Shown here: piece after piece, positions 1 to 8,970 of the stretch | Position numbering within the stretch: position 1 is the stretch's first letter | Layout: the number at the start of each line of letters is the position of its first letter | Assembly: GCA_040755055.1 (NCBI GenBank) | Contig: JBFMBS010000016.1 | Coordinates: 31,526-95,525, forward strand | Length of the DNA: 64,000 nucleotides | Reading direction: 5' to 3' | From: DYJK01 sp040755055 | GTDB taxonomy: Bacteria; Bacteroidota; Ignavibacteria; Ignavibacteriales; Melioribacteraceae | Notes under the pieces: model-generated | Database searches by the model: none | What the model saw: only the letters and a program-made list of their open reading frames with translations | What the model was told of the DNA's origin: nothing | Program-made: the position numbers and the translations under genes

Positions 1-234
1 TATAATACCACCTTTTGATTCCGGTATTTCTTTTTTGATAATTGTACTATCAATAATTCCAACTGATTGTATATTGAAAGAAATGGGGATTAATTTATAA
101 CCGAAGAATATTCCTAATACAAGGAGAATTAAAAAGAAGTAAACAAATACCCAACCAAATAAACGGATTGGTGATTTTAGAAGTTCCTTAAAATTTATTT
201 CTTCTTCTATTTTTTTCTTTTGGTTTAATTCCAT
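1..234 (-). CDS. Truncated membrane-anchored protein downstream of actF (N-terminal part)
   Basis: The frame opens at an ATG at 234 and runs off the window edge, so only about 78 residues are visible. It has a charged N-terminus with a run of Lys and Glu, then 'SPIRLFGWVF' and one hydrophobic segment at about residues 25-45, followed by an extracytoplasmic stretch. It is the last visible gene of the act operon, two bases beyond the actF stop. By position it could be a membrane-anchored cytochrome c or a terminal-oxidase-associated subunit, but no haem or copper motif lies in the visible part, so the function is inferred from context only. Confidence 0.5.
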   Translation of the reverse strand, partial: MELNQKKKIEEEINFKELLKSPIRLFGWVFVYFFLILLVLGIFFGYKLIPISFNIQSVGIIDSTIIKKEIPESKGGII

Positions 235-236
235 TT

Positions 237-1424
237 TTATAACCTGAAATCAATTCCACGTTTAAGTTTGGGATCACCCATCGGGACTAAATTATTTTTC
301 TTCGCCATGAAGTTAAAAACCAACATTACTAAACCAACTGCAAACAAAATAAATCCTAACTCTTGCCATCCTAAAACGAAACCATTTTTACTATAATTTG
401 GCATTGCCAACCAGTACAAATCATACCAATGAGCAAATAAAATGACCGACGACATAATTAATAATCTCTTTGGATCCATCTTCGAGGGCTGTGAAAGTAA
501 TCCGAAGTATGGTATTACAAATCGTATCAGGATTAAGCCGATAGAAATTAATATCCAGTTTCCTTCCCACCTTTGCAAGAACCAAAATGTTTCTTCCGGA
601 AGATTAGCATACCAAATTAATAGGTATTGACTAAAAGCGATGTAAGCCCAGAAATTAGTAAAAGCAAATAATAATGCACCCAAACTATAATAATGATCGG
701 GTTTTAGTCCTTTTACCAGGTAACCATTCTCATTTAGCAAAACAATAATAATCGTTGAAGCAGAAAGTGCGGCTAATACCGATCCCGAGAAATAATAAAC
801 ACCAAATATGGTCGAGAACCAATGCGGTTCAAGACTCATCAACCAGTCAATTGCTGTAAAGGAAATTGTTATTGCAAAGAATGGAATAAATACGGCTGAT
901 ATTTTAATGTTCTTCTTGGTTAATAATTGATCTTTAGAAGCATCTTGTTTTTTAGAATTTCGCGTAATCAGTAAATAGAACACAACCCATATTGCTATGA
1001 AAGCTGCTACACGTATTATAAAAAATGTTGTATTCAAGTATGGCGCTTTGCTTTCCAATATTTTGTCGGCATTAACTACCTCGGGATGTATCCAATGAAA
1101 AATATTTCCCATAGAAGAGAGCAGCGGCAAAACTATCAATGGTAAAAGTAAAATTATTGCAGATAAAAATTCAGGCACTCTCCTGAAAGGGGTACTCCAA
1201 ACAGCACCTCCCAAATATTCTATTGCTACAAGAAAAAGAGAACCTAGACCTATGCTTGTTAAGAATGAAAATATTATAATATTATTGAATGCAACTCTCG
1301 TTGTATCGGTTAAATAACCGATACCAACAGTAATAAGTCCCACTAAAAATAATACTAAACCAATCGTTTGAATTCTTTTTGGAATTTCTTTTTTCTGATA
1401 TTCAATATTTTGAGTTGTACTCAT
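237..1424 (-). CDS. actF: Alternative complex III, quinone-binding membrane subunit ActF
   Basis: A 395-aa polytopic protein with about ten hydrophobic segments, matching the size and character of ActF, the second NrfD/PsrC-like membrane subunit of the quinol:cytochrome c oxidoreductase ACIII. In this family ActC and ActF are the two quinol-site membrane subunits in the inner membrane. The first 20 residues are basic and polar, then TM1 begins. The stretch 'DWLMSLEPHWFSTIFGVYYF' (about residues 196-215) resembles the conserved ActF core. It starts with an ATGA overlap on the upstream actD-actE gene, indicating translational coupling. The assignment depends on both sequence character and the complete act context. 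Confidence 0.9.
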   Translation of the reverse strand: MSTTQNIEYQKKEIPKRIQTIGLVLFLVGLITVGIGYLTDTTRVAFNNIIIFSFLTSIGLGSLFLVAIEYLGGAVWSTPFRRVPEFLSAIILLLPLIVLPLLSSMGNIFHWIHPEVVNADKILESKAPYLNTTFFIIRVAAFIAIWVVFYLLITRNSKKQDASKDQLLTKKNIKISAVFIPFFAITISFTAIDWLMSLEPHWFSTIFGVYYFSGSVLAALSASTIIIVLLNENGYLVKGLKPDHYYSLGALLFAFTNFWAYIAFSQYLLIWYANLPEETFWFLQRWEGNWILISIGLILIRFVIPYFGLLSQPSKMDPKRLLIMSSVILFAHWYDLYWLAMPNYSKNGFVLGWQELGFILFAVGLVMLVFNFMAKKNNLVPMGDPKLKRGIDFRL

Positions 1425-2560
1425 TGTAAATCAGACTCCTTGGCATTGAGAGCTCTTTGCAAAGCACGTATGTAATGTACTACAGCCCACTTTTCATCAG
1501 CGTTCAACTGGGAAGAATATGAAGGCATAACATTTTGTCCATCAGTAATTACATGGAATATCCTTCCATCAGACCATGTACGGACTTTTTCCGAATGCAA
1601 ACTTGGCGGGTTTGGAAACTGTCCGCGTAATCTGCTGTCACCTTCGCCGTTATAACCGTGACAAGGACTGCAATAAATATCAAATTTCTTTTGACCGATA
1701 TCTAAAATTTGTTTTGTTACCGGTAAGGGATTAATAAGGTTTGTTCCGGCGGCTTCAGGTTGTCCTTTGTATGGGTATGGTAAGTACCCCCTAGATACTG
1801 TGCCTTCAACCGGGTTTCTCATACCGAATCCATCGGCAAAAATTGTTGATGTTGATTGCGGATTCAATTTATTCTGTTCCATCATCCAGTTAAACGGCGG
1901 CATATACAATATTTTGTTCAAGGTTAAATAAGAAACTCCCGAAGTCAACAGAGCGGTAAACAACAAAAACCCGATAAACTTTGGTTCTAAAATTTTATGC
2001 TTATGATTAATTTCTTCTTCATCATAATAAATTGCGGTAATATTTTTAGCACCGCATTCTTCTAAAAGCTTTATTACTTCAGCTTCGTTAAACTTTTCAT
2101 CCTCGGCTTGAATTGAAATCCCATATTTATCTGAAGCTACATTCTTCATGTACTCCGTATCATGAAGCGGATGTTTATTGTTAGGAAGCTTAAAGAAAAT
2201 AAATAACATAGTTAACACCGTAGCAATCGATGCAGATAATACTGTTACTTCGAAAATTACCGGGACGTACGCCGGGAAAGAGAATAAAGGTTTACCTCCA
2301 ATCACAACCGGGTAATCAACTGCCGACATCCAAAACATTAAAAGTAATGCCGATAACGCTCCCGATAAACCAACTACCAAAGCAACATAACCAAGTTTCG
2401 ACGGTGGTAACTTCATTGCTTTGTTCATGCCGTGAAGCGGATACGGTGTATGTACATCGTACTTTTTGTAACCTTTTTCGGATACTTTTTCAGTCGCTTT
2501 GATTATAGCATCGGGTGAATCGAATATTCCCGTATAACTATATAGAATCTTTTCGTTCAT
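1421..2560 (-). CDS. actD: Fused ActD-ActE: DUF3341 membrane subunit plus monohaem cytochrome c domain
   Basis: A 379-aa protein joining two ACIII subunits. Residues 1 to about 185 match ActD (DUF3341): an N-terminal alpha/beta part containing 'YTGIFDSPDAII' and two TM helices at about 57-78 and 102-123. A further TM helix lies at about 195-215. The C-terminal region, about 285-375, is a class I cytochrome c with haem motif CSPCH at 297-301 and a plausible Met axial ligand in 'GQNVMPSY'. In characterised ACIII, ActD and ActE are usually separate polypeptides, so the single chain would fix their 1:1 stoichiometry. It starts at ATG 2560, two bases after the actC stop, and overlaps actF. Confidence 0.88.
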   Translation of the reverse strand: MNEKILYSYTGIFDSPDAIIKATEKVSEKGYKKYDVHTPYPLHGMNKAMKLPPSKLGYVALVVGLSGALSALLLMFWMSAVDYPVVIGGKPLFSFPAYVPVIFEVTVLSASIATVLTMLFIFFKLPNNKHPLHDTEYMKNVASDKYGISIQAEDEKFNEAEVIKLLEECGAKNITAIYYDEEEINHKHKILEPKFIGFLLFTALLTSGVSYLTLNKILYMPPFNWMMEQNKLNPQSTSTIFADGFGMRNPVEGTVSRGYLPYPYKGQPEAAGTNLINPLPVTKQILDIGQKKFDIYCSPCHGYNGEGDSRLRGQFPNPPSLHSEKVRTWSDGRIFHVITDGQNVMPSYSSQLNADEKWAVVHYIRALQRALNAKESDLQ

Positions 2561-2562
2561 TA

Positions 2563-3930
2563 TTAATGATCCTTATGTGATGGCTGCGCACCATCTACTA
2601 CTGCTTTCACTTCTGCCATTGAAACAACCGGTAATGCCTTTGTGAATAATAGAATCCATGTGAAGAAAAATCCAAAGCTGCCTATCAATATCATGAAATC
2701 AACATAAGTAGGTGTATAATAAGCCCAGCTCGATGGCAGAAAATCCCGTGATAATGATGTAACTACAATTACAAATCTTTCGAACCACATACCAACATTA
2801 ACAAAGATTGCAATCACGAACATCACCGGGACAGATCTTCTAATCTTCTTCACCCAAAAGAGCTGCGGAGAAATTACATTGCATGTAACCATAATCCAGT
2901 ATGCCCAGGCATAAGGGCCTAATGCCCTATTAAAGAATGTAAAAGTTTCAGCTTGAACTCCGCTGTACCATGCAATAAAAAATTCCATCGCATACGCATA
3001 ACCAACCATCGAACCAGTAACAAGCATAATCTTGTTCATCTTTTCGAGAGTATCAACGGTGATTATATGTTTATAATTGAAAATTTTTCTTACGGCTATC
3101 AATACATTCTGCACCATTGCAAAACCAGAAAACACAGCACCGGCAACAAAGTACGGCGGAAAAATCGTTGTGTGCCATCCGGGTATTATTGATACAGCAA
3201 AATCGAAACTAACTATTGTGTGTACGGAGAGAACCAGCGGTGTGGCAAAACCGGCAAGTATTAAATAGACCATTTCATAATGATGCCAGTGCCGATTTGA
3301 AAATCTCCACCCTAAACTGAATGTAGAATAAATTATTTTTTTGAATTTGCCCGTTGCCCTTTCACGCAACGAGCCAAAATCGGGAATCAATCCAACATAC
3401 CAAAATATTAGCGATACGGTAAAGTAAGTTGAAACAGCAAACACATCCCACAGCAATGGAGATGTAAAGTTTGTCCACACACCATGTTGATTTGGATAAG
3501 GCAGCAGCCATCCGTCCAACCATGGACGTCCAACGTGAATCAACGGGAATAAAAGCGCCGTCATAACTGCAAAGATTGTCATTCCTTCTGCAAACCTTGC
3601 AATTCCGGTTCTCCATTTTTGTCTAAATAAAAATAGAATAGCAGAAATAAGAGTACCGGCATGACCGATACCGACCCAAAAAACAAAGTTAACAATATCG
3701 AATGCCCAGCCGACCGGGTTATTGTTTCCCCACATTCCAATGCCAAACCAAAATGTAAGTGCTAACCCGATTACAAATAATCCAAGCATGGATAATGTAA
3801 TAGAAAGTGCAATGTAAAACTTCTTATTAGGTTTTACTTCAAGCGGCTTTGCAATTAGATCATCTAACGATCTTAATGGCGGTCTGCCTTCTACAACTGA
3901 TAATTCTTGTGAATAATCGACAACACTCAC
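2563..3930 (-). CDS. actC: Alternative complex III, NrfD/PsrC-type membrane subunit ActC
   Basis: A 455-aa integral membrane protein of the NrfD/PsrC family with about ten TM helices. In ACIII, ActC carries a periplasm-side quinol site and docks the iron-sulfur subunit ActB. Visible family features are a cytoplasmic N-terminal segment with 'GRPPLRSLDDLIAKPL', then TM1 at about 40-65, and the strings 'NFVFWVGIGHAGTLISA' and 'WHTTIFPPYFVAGA', which resemble the conserved ActC quinol-pocket regions. It starts with GTG at 3930 in a GTGA overlap with the actB stop, so it is translationally coupled to actB. Confidence 0.93.
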   Translation of the reverse strand: MSVVDYSQELSVVEGRPPLRSLDDLIAKPLEVKPNKKFYIALSITLSMLGLFVIGLALTFWFGIGMWGNNNPVGWAFDIVNFVFWVGIGHAGTLISAILFLFRQKWRTGIARFAEGMTIFAVMTALLFPLIHVGRPWLDGWLLPYPNQHGVWTNFTSPLLWDVFAVSTYFTVSLIFWYVGLIPDFGSLRERATGKFKKIIYSTFSLGWRFSNRHWHHYEMVYLILAGFATPLVLSVHTIVSFDFAVSIIPGWHTTIFPPYFVAGAVFSGFAMVQNVLIAVRKIFNYKHIITVDTLEKMNKIMLVTGSMVGYAYAMEFFIAWYSGVQAETFTFFNRALGPYAWAYWIMVTCNVISPQLFWVKKIRRSVPVMFVIAIFVNVGMWFERFVIVVTSLSRDFLPSSWAYYTPTYVDFMILIGSFGFFFTWILLFTKALPVVSMAEVKAVVDGAQPSHKDH

Positions 3931-6900
3931 GCAATTTCCTCCGAATGGGTGTTTCTTAATTTGGCTATGTATGTAACATTCGGTTTAACATTTAATTCTT
4001 CTAATACATGGTAAGCAAGATTATGATCCCGAAATTTTGAGACATCTGATTCAGGATCGTTTGCATTGCCAAATACAATCGCATTCGTAGGACAAGCTTG
4101 CTGGCAAGCAGTAACGACATCACTTCCCTTTAATTCTTTGCCGTCCCGTATTGCATTCGATCTGGCTTCCATAATTCTTTGAACACAAAAAGTACATTTC
4201 TCCATAACTCCGCGTGATCGGACTGTAACTTCAGGGTTATTCACTAAAGCAGTTAAATCATTCTCATAGTATGCATCCGCAAATTCATCACGGTAATCAA
4301 AAAAGTTATATCTTCTTACCTTGTAAGGACAGTTATTTGAACAGTACCGGGTTCCGACACAACGGTTGTAAACCATTTGGTTCAATCCGTCGGGGCTATG
4401 GTTTGTAGCATTAACCGGGCAGACATTTTCGCATGGCGCATTATCGCAATGCTGGCATAATATCGGCTGGTTGCTTACAATCGGTTCCTCCGGTGTGCCT
4501 GAATAATATCTATCGATCCTCATCCATTGCATTTCCCTACCGCGTTCCACCTGGGGTTTGCCAACAACCGGGATATTATTTTCAACATTGCACGAAGTGA
4601 TACAAACACTACAGTTAGTACATTTATTCAAATCAATTGCCATCGCCCATTTCATACCATTGTATTCATGTTCGTTTGTAATACTGAATACTTCGTGCTT
4701 ATCATGATGTAAAAAGTTCGAATCGTTCTTATACTTATTAACAGTACTTTCTTTAATAATATTCCTAATGCGATGGAAATCCTTTACAAATGTATCATCT
4801 AACGAATGATGTTCTTGCGTAGTAACAAGTTTGTGTGTACCAGATGATTTTTTTATGGAAGCGTTTGAATAGATGTACGGCGATATCGATGAATCTTTAG
4901 AGATAAATTTGATTGAATTGAAACCGACATCCTTTCCTACATCACCGCAGACTGTTCTTCCGTAACCAAGCTCAACATGAATTGTTTCATCACTCATCCC
5001 GGGTTGTACAAGAGCCGGGAGCGTTAAATTTCTTCCGTTGACATTTACATCAACTAAATCATTGATTTCAACACCGATCTCTTTTGCTGTGGCCGGTGAC
5101 ACTGCAGCATAATTGTCCCACGCTACTTTTGTTATAGGATGCGGCAATTCCTGGAGCCATCCGTTATTAGCAAATTTACCATCGCTTAAATAATAATTAC
5201 TTGTTAGATGAAGAACAAAACCATTACTTGCACTTTCCTCTGCATTCAATAACGCAGAAACATTGATTCCTTTAGATGGTTGAATATTATCATCAAGCAT
5301 AACTACTCCATCATGCAAAGCCGATAACCAAAATGACTTTTGATCCGAGAAAGGTTTTTTACGTATATAAATTTCCGAGTTAAAATTATCCATCAAGAAA
5401 TTATGGTAAACATCATGTGTGTACGAATTTGGGTTGCCATTAATCCATGTCAACAGAACAGATTCCTTTTGCCTGGTATTAAAAATCGGTGAGATGACCG
5501 GCTGCTGTAAACTATAAACGCCGCCCCTAACATATGCATCGCCCCAATTTTCCAACTGGTTATTAATAGGTAAAGTGAAATTCGAAACCGATGAAGTTTC
5601 ATTCTCGCTTTCAGTCAGTGCTATTACATTTTCAACTTTCTTTAATGCGGATGTATAACCGTAATTTTCAGCTAATGTAAATACCGGGTTGGAATTGAAG
5701 TGAATTACAACATCGACTTTCCCGTTATTCATCAAGTCGATTAACTGTTCAAGCTCCATTTTAGTTGATAGCGGAAGATTAGTTTTGAAAGTTCTTGTAT
5801 AATCATAAATATGTGTGTTGCCCAAAATTTCATTCAGAAGATTAACGGCAATATGAACATCTTTGCTTAAAGTATCACCGGCATAAACAATCGATTTGCC
5901 TCTGTTTGCATTTAAATCTTCAACAAGATGAGTTAATTTTTCTTTGTCAACGGACTTTTCAAATTTTTCTAAAGAGAATTTTTGAATTTTTGCTTGAACT
6001 TGTGAATCGATAGATATTGCAGAACCTTTTTTCAACAATTCATTTGTAAGCGCCATAACAAAATCTAATTGTTGAGCGGGTGAAATACGCAGCCGGTAAT
6101 CAGCTAATGAACCGGTAACACTCATCCTTCCTTCGGCTGCATATAATCTGTTGAAATCTAATTTTGATACTGCTTCTCTTTTTTGAGTAAAGAGATTCAT
6201 ATTCTCGATATAATTTCCTTCAGACCCTAGAAAGTCGGAATCGAGCGCGAGTATAATATTAGCTTCATTCCATTTAACAGAGGGATATTCGTAACTACCA
6301 TAGCTTTCAAACCAAGCATCACGGCGTACCGAGTCATTCAGCAAAGAATAAGAATAAATTTTAGCATTGTTATACTTTGCCGTGAATGTATCCAGAACTT
6401 TTTTGGTTGTCGGCGAAGTTACTGTACCGGTTATAATTGCTATTTGTTTGCCGTTTGACCGGGATTTGTTGAGAGCATCAATAATATTAGCATCTGCATC
6501 GCTCCAATCAATCTTTCTTTTATTATAAGTAGGATTATTTAGTCTCTCCGGGTCATAAAGATTCAGAATGCTTGCTTGCCCTTTAGTACAAATTTTCCCT
6601 TTGTTAATCGGATGATCTGAATTACCATCAATTTTAATTGGTCTGCCTTCCCTAGTTTTAACAATTATTCCGCATGCTTGTGAACATCCGTTACACGTTG
6701 AGGCATAAAAATTAGCAGTACCGGGGGATACATTTTCGGGACGTTTGTTATAAGGGACAATTTCGCCTTTGTCGCGGTAATCGGTACAAGCAGTTGCAGT
6801 TAAAGCTGCCGAGGCAGAAAGTAATGCTAAAAATTTTCTTCGCGAAATATCAGGTAGTTGAGATGATTTAAATTCATCTGTAACACCGTCAACAAATTCA

Positions 6901-6998
6901 TTTTGTTTTAACTTCAATACTTCAGGATCGTTATCGTATCCTTTCAAACTCTTCCAATAACCTTTGTTCTCATTTTTTATTTTATCGGAATTATTCAT
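3927..6998 (-). CDS. actB: Alternative complex III, molybdopterin-like/iron-sulfur subunit ActB (fused B1-B2)
   Basis: A 1023-aa ActB with an internal twin-arginine signal, 'SRRKFLALLSASAAL' at 52-66, ending near Cys71 in a lipobox-like ATAC. Residues about 90-780 are the molybdopterin-oxidoreductase-like B1 domain. Residues 793-972 are the B2 ferredoxin-type domain with four cysteine clusters (CTNCSVC, CQHCDNAPC, CVGTRYCSNNC, CTFC...CQQACP), matching three [4Fe-4S] and one [3Fe-4S] in the family. The subunit sits on the periplasmic face of ActC and relays quinol electrons to haem. B1 unusually keeps C102, C105, C109 and C137 in a CxxCxxxC...C pattern, which usual ActB1 domains are said to lack. 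It starts at ATG 6998. Confidence 0.93.
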   Translation of the reverse strand: MNNSDKIKNENKGYWKSLKGYDNDPEVLKLKQNEFVDGVTDEFKSSQLPDISRRKFLALLSASAALTATACTDYRDKGEIVPYNKRPENVSPGTANFYASTCNGCSQACGIIVKTREGRPIKIDGNSDHPINKGKICTKGQASILNLYDPERLNNPTYNKRKIDWSDADANIIDALNKSRSNGKQIAIITGTVTSPTTKKVLDTFTAKYNNAKIYSYSLLNDSVRRDAWFESYGSYEYPSVKWNEANIILALDSDFLGSEGNYIENMNLFTQKREAVSKLDFNRLYAAEGRMSVTGSLADYRLRISPAQQLDFVMALTNELLKKGSAISIDSQVQAKIQKFSLEKFEKSVDKEKLTHLVEDLNANRGKSIVYAGDTLSKDVHIAVNLLNEILGNTHIYDYTRTFKTNLPLSTKMELEQLIDLMNNGKVDVVIHFNSNPVFTLAENYGYTSALKKVENVIALTESENETSSVSNFTLPINNQLENWGDAYVRGGVYSLQQPVISPIFNTRQKESVLLTWINGNPNSYTHDVYHNFLMDNFNSEIYIRKKPFSDQKSFWLSALHDGVVMLDDNIQPSKGINVSALLNAEESASNGFVLHLTSNYYLSDGKFANNGWLQELPHPITKVAWDNYAAVSPATAKEIGVEINDLVDVNVNGRNLTLPALVQPGMSDETIHVELGYGRTVCGDVGKDVGFNSIKFISKDSSISPYIYSNASIKKSSGTHKLVTTQEHHSLDDTFVKDFHRIRNIIKESTVNKYKNDSNFLHHDKHEVFSITNEHEYNGMKWAMAIDLNKCTNCSVCITSCNVENNIPVVGKPQVERGREMQWMRIDRYYSGTPEEPIVSNQPILCQHCDNAPCENVCPVNATNHSPDGLNQMVYNRCVGTRYCSNNCPYKVRRYNFFDYRDEFADAYYENDLTALVNNPEVTVRSRGVMEKCTFCVQRIMEARSNAIRDGKELKGSDVVTACQQACPTNAIVFGNANDPESDVSKFRDHNLAYHVLEELNVKPNVTYIAKLRNTHSEEIA

Positions 6999-7001
6999 TT
7001 G

Positions 7002-7178
7002 TTAAACCTTATTCCGTTTAATTGCCGAGGGATGAATTTTAACTGAAACATTTTTTCTATTATAAATTTTAGATTTAAATAACTTTACAACTGCCAGCGA
7101 AGATATTAACCCTATACCGGCACCAATACCAATTGTACTCAAAAATTTTTTTCTGTCTAAGTTTTTATTTTCACTCAT
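7002..7178 (-). CDS. Small Tat-signal-like membrane protein between actA and actB
   Basis: A 58-aa protein chosen to start at ATG 7178 because GGAG lies five bases upstream; a longer frame to 7232 would overlap actA and begins with unrelated hydrophobic residues. The N-terminus 'LDRKKFLSTIGIGAGIGL' looks like a Tat signal with RK in place of RR, followed by one hydrophobic helix and a basic tail ending 'HPSAIKRNKV'. It lies between actA and actB with short gaps, so it is probably co-expressed. Small Tat-target proteins accompany other molybdopterin-family operons; a role in assembly or anchoring of ActB is inference. Confidence 0.7.
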   Translation of the reverse strand: MSENKNLDRKKFLSTIGIGAGIGLISSLAVVKLFKSKIYNRKNVSVKIHPSAIKRNKV

Positions 7179-7194
7179 AAACACTCCAAGCATT

Positions 7195-7764
7195 TTAACG
7201 GTGACAAACAGCGCAATTTTCAGGACCAACATTAACTTGTTTTAAATAAGGAAGATTTTCATGCGGCTGTCTATGACAATCGAGACATGCTTTCATCGTA
7301 AACTGGCGGACTTGTCCAACAACGTCCATTTCTTTAACATCACCATGGCAACTCGCGCAGTCAATGTTTTTGTTTACATGCACACTGTGATTAAAGTATG
7401 CATAGTCGGGTACTTTATGAACCCGCTTCCAGGGTATCGGCTTCCCCTCTTCATAATATTGTGTAAGCTTTACAATTTCGGGTCTATCCTTGCGTGCTAA
7501 CGTATGGCAATTCATGCAGATATTTGCAGAAGGAATAGTTGCGTAGCGCCCTTTAGCAACATTGACATGGCAATACTGGCAATCGATCCCCATCGTACCG
7601 GCATGAAGTTTATGTGAAAAATTTATCGGTTGCTGGGGTGTATATCCTATACCATCTCTTTCAGGCCGCGATATATAATATGTTAAAACAAACGTTGTAG
7701 CTACAACAAATAATGTAAGCGGAAGACGAATCTTAAGAGCATAATCAAGAACAGTTTTTTTCAT
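7195..7764 (-). CDS. actA: Alternative complex III, pentahaem cytochrome c subunit ActA
   Basis: A 189-aa multihaem cytochrome with one N-terminal TM anchor (about residues 12-30) and five CxxCH motifs at 62, 83, 136, 160 and 184 (CQYCH, CMNCH, CASCH, CLDCH, CAVCH). Additional His residues in 'NFSHKLHAG' and 'YFNHSVHV' fit bis-His ligation as in class III-type cytochromes. ActA is the first gene of act operons and passes electrons from the ActB iron-sulfur chain toward the acceptor. The last haem motif ends one residue before the stop, so the gene looks complete. ATG 7764 is preceded by an AGG seven bases upstream. Confidence 0.93.
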   Translation of the reverse strand: MKKTVLDYALKIRLPLTLFVVATTFVLTYYISRPERDGIGYTPQQPINFSHKLHAGTMGIDCQYCHVNVAKGRYATIPSANICMNCHTLARKDRPEIVKLTQYYEEGKPIPWKRVHKVPDYAYFNHSVHVNKNIDCASCHGDVKEMDVVGQVRQFTMKACLDCHRQPHENLPYLKQVNVGPENCAVCHR

Positions 7765-7864
7765 TTATTGCCTATTGTAGATAGGTTTTTCCCTTCGTTT
7801 CTTGTTTTTATTTATTTGGAAATTCTAATATGACAGTTAATATAGTGTCTATCAGAAAAATGAT

Positions 7865-7892
7865 TTATTAGGACAAGATATATAATTTTCAA
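7865..7892 (-). promoter_or_regulatory. Candidate promoter for the act operon
   Basis: Read on the minus strand, TTGAAA (7892-7887) and TAATAA (7870-7865) are separated by 16 bases, about 100 bases upstream of the actA start in a 225-bp gap with no gene. This is a sigma-70-like match found by eye; AT-rich DNA gives such matches by chance. Confidence 0.35.
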
Positions 7893-7989
7893 AAATTCTT
7901 GGGGCTAAGATAAGAAATGAGATTTAAAAACAAAAAAATAATAGAACAAAAAAACGAAAAATTTATTTCTCCTATAAGACCTTTAGATA

Positions 7990-8970
7990 TTAATTTTTTC
8001 TTTCAACAACAAAATTAACTATCGATTGTAAGCCGGATTTTATTTCAGTGTCTTCGAAAATTGAGAGGTTATTAATTGCTTGTTCGGCAAATTTCTTTGA
8101 AACATTCTCTGCATAGGTAATGCCGTCGTGTCTTTTAACAAAATCAACTATGTAATTGATATCTAATTTATTACCTCCGCTTTTAATTGCGCTCAAAATT
8201 TTTTTTGATTCGCCATTGCCGGAATTTTTTAAAGCATGTATCAAAGGTAAAGTTAGTTTCTTCTCTTTGATATCTCCGCCGAGAGGTTTGCCAAATAATT
8301 TTGTTGTGCCAACATAATCCAAAATATCATCCCTGATCTGAAATGCCATGCCTAAGTTCTCGCCAAACTCCTTAATAGCATTAATTTTATTTTCATCCGG
8401 GGTGGAAGCCCTTGCGCCAATTTCGCAACAAGTAGATAAGAGGGATGCGGTTTTATCCGATATGATTCTAAAATATGTTTCTTCGTCGTTATCAAGCTTT
8501 CTTGTCTTATTGATTTGGACAAGTTCACCTTCCGACATTCTTTTTACGGTATTTGTTATTACACGTAGAAAATCAAAATCATTCCCATCAACTGCAAGCA
8601 TTAATCCGCGAGCAAGAAGATAATCTCCCATTAAAACAGCAACTTTATTCTTGAACACAGCATTGATCGACTTGAATCCTCTTCTTTTTTCGGCATTATC
8701 AACTACATCATCATGAACAAGAGTAGCGGTATGAAGCAATTCAACAAGAGTAGCGCCGCGGTAACTTCTTTCATTAACTCCACCAGAGATTTTGCTTGAT
8801 AAGAGCACAAGGATAGGTCTTATTTTTTTCCCTTTTTGACGAAGAATATATCGCGCTACAAGATCAACGAGACCGGCTTTTGATTTCATTGATTGCTTGA
8901 ATAACTCACTGAACTGCTTTAATTCGTCTTCAACAAGGTAAGTAATTTCTGAGAGTGATGTTAGTTTCAA
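7990..8970 (-). CDS. Trans-polyprenyl diphosphate synthase (IspB/HepT type)
   Basis: A 326-aa all-alpha prenyltransferase. The first aspartate-rich motif is DDVVD at 87-91, followed by the conserved EKRRG, and the second is DDILD near residue 217 in 'FQIRDDILDYVGTTKLFGK'. The enzyme condenses isopentenyl diphosphate onto an allylic primer to build the long isoprenoid tail of the respiratory quinone. Length fits octaprenyl or heptaprenyl synthases, but chain length cannot be read from the sequence. The start is TTG at 8970 in a TTGA overlap with tatC. It lies just upstream of the quinol-oxidising act operon, in the same orientation but 225 bp away. Confidence 0.9.
   Translation of the reverse strand: MKLTSLSEITYLVEDELKQFSELFKQSMKSKAGLVDLVARYILRQKGKKIRPILVLLSSKISGGVNERSYRGATLVELLHTATLVHDDVVDNAEKRRGFKSINAVFKNKVAVLMGDYLLARGLMLAVDGNDFDFLRVITNTVKRMSEGELVQINKTRKLDNDEETYFRIISDKTASLLSTCCEIGARASTPDENKINAIKEFGENLGMAFQIRDDILDYVGTTKLFGKPLGGDIKEKKLTLPLIHALKNSGNGESKKILSAIKSGGNKLDINYIVDFVKRHDGITYAENVSKKFAEQAINNLSIFEDTEIKSGLQSIVNFVVERKN

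Noticed and set aside
3927..6998. ActB as a formate dehydrogenase or other molybdoenzyme
   Set aside because: Neighbouring ActA, ActC, ActD/E and ActF and the fused B1-B2 architecture fix it as alternative complex III.
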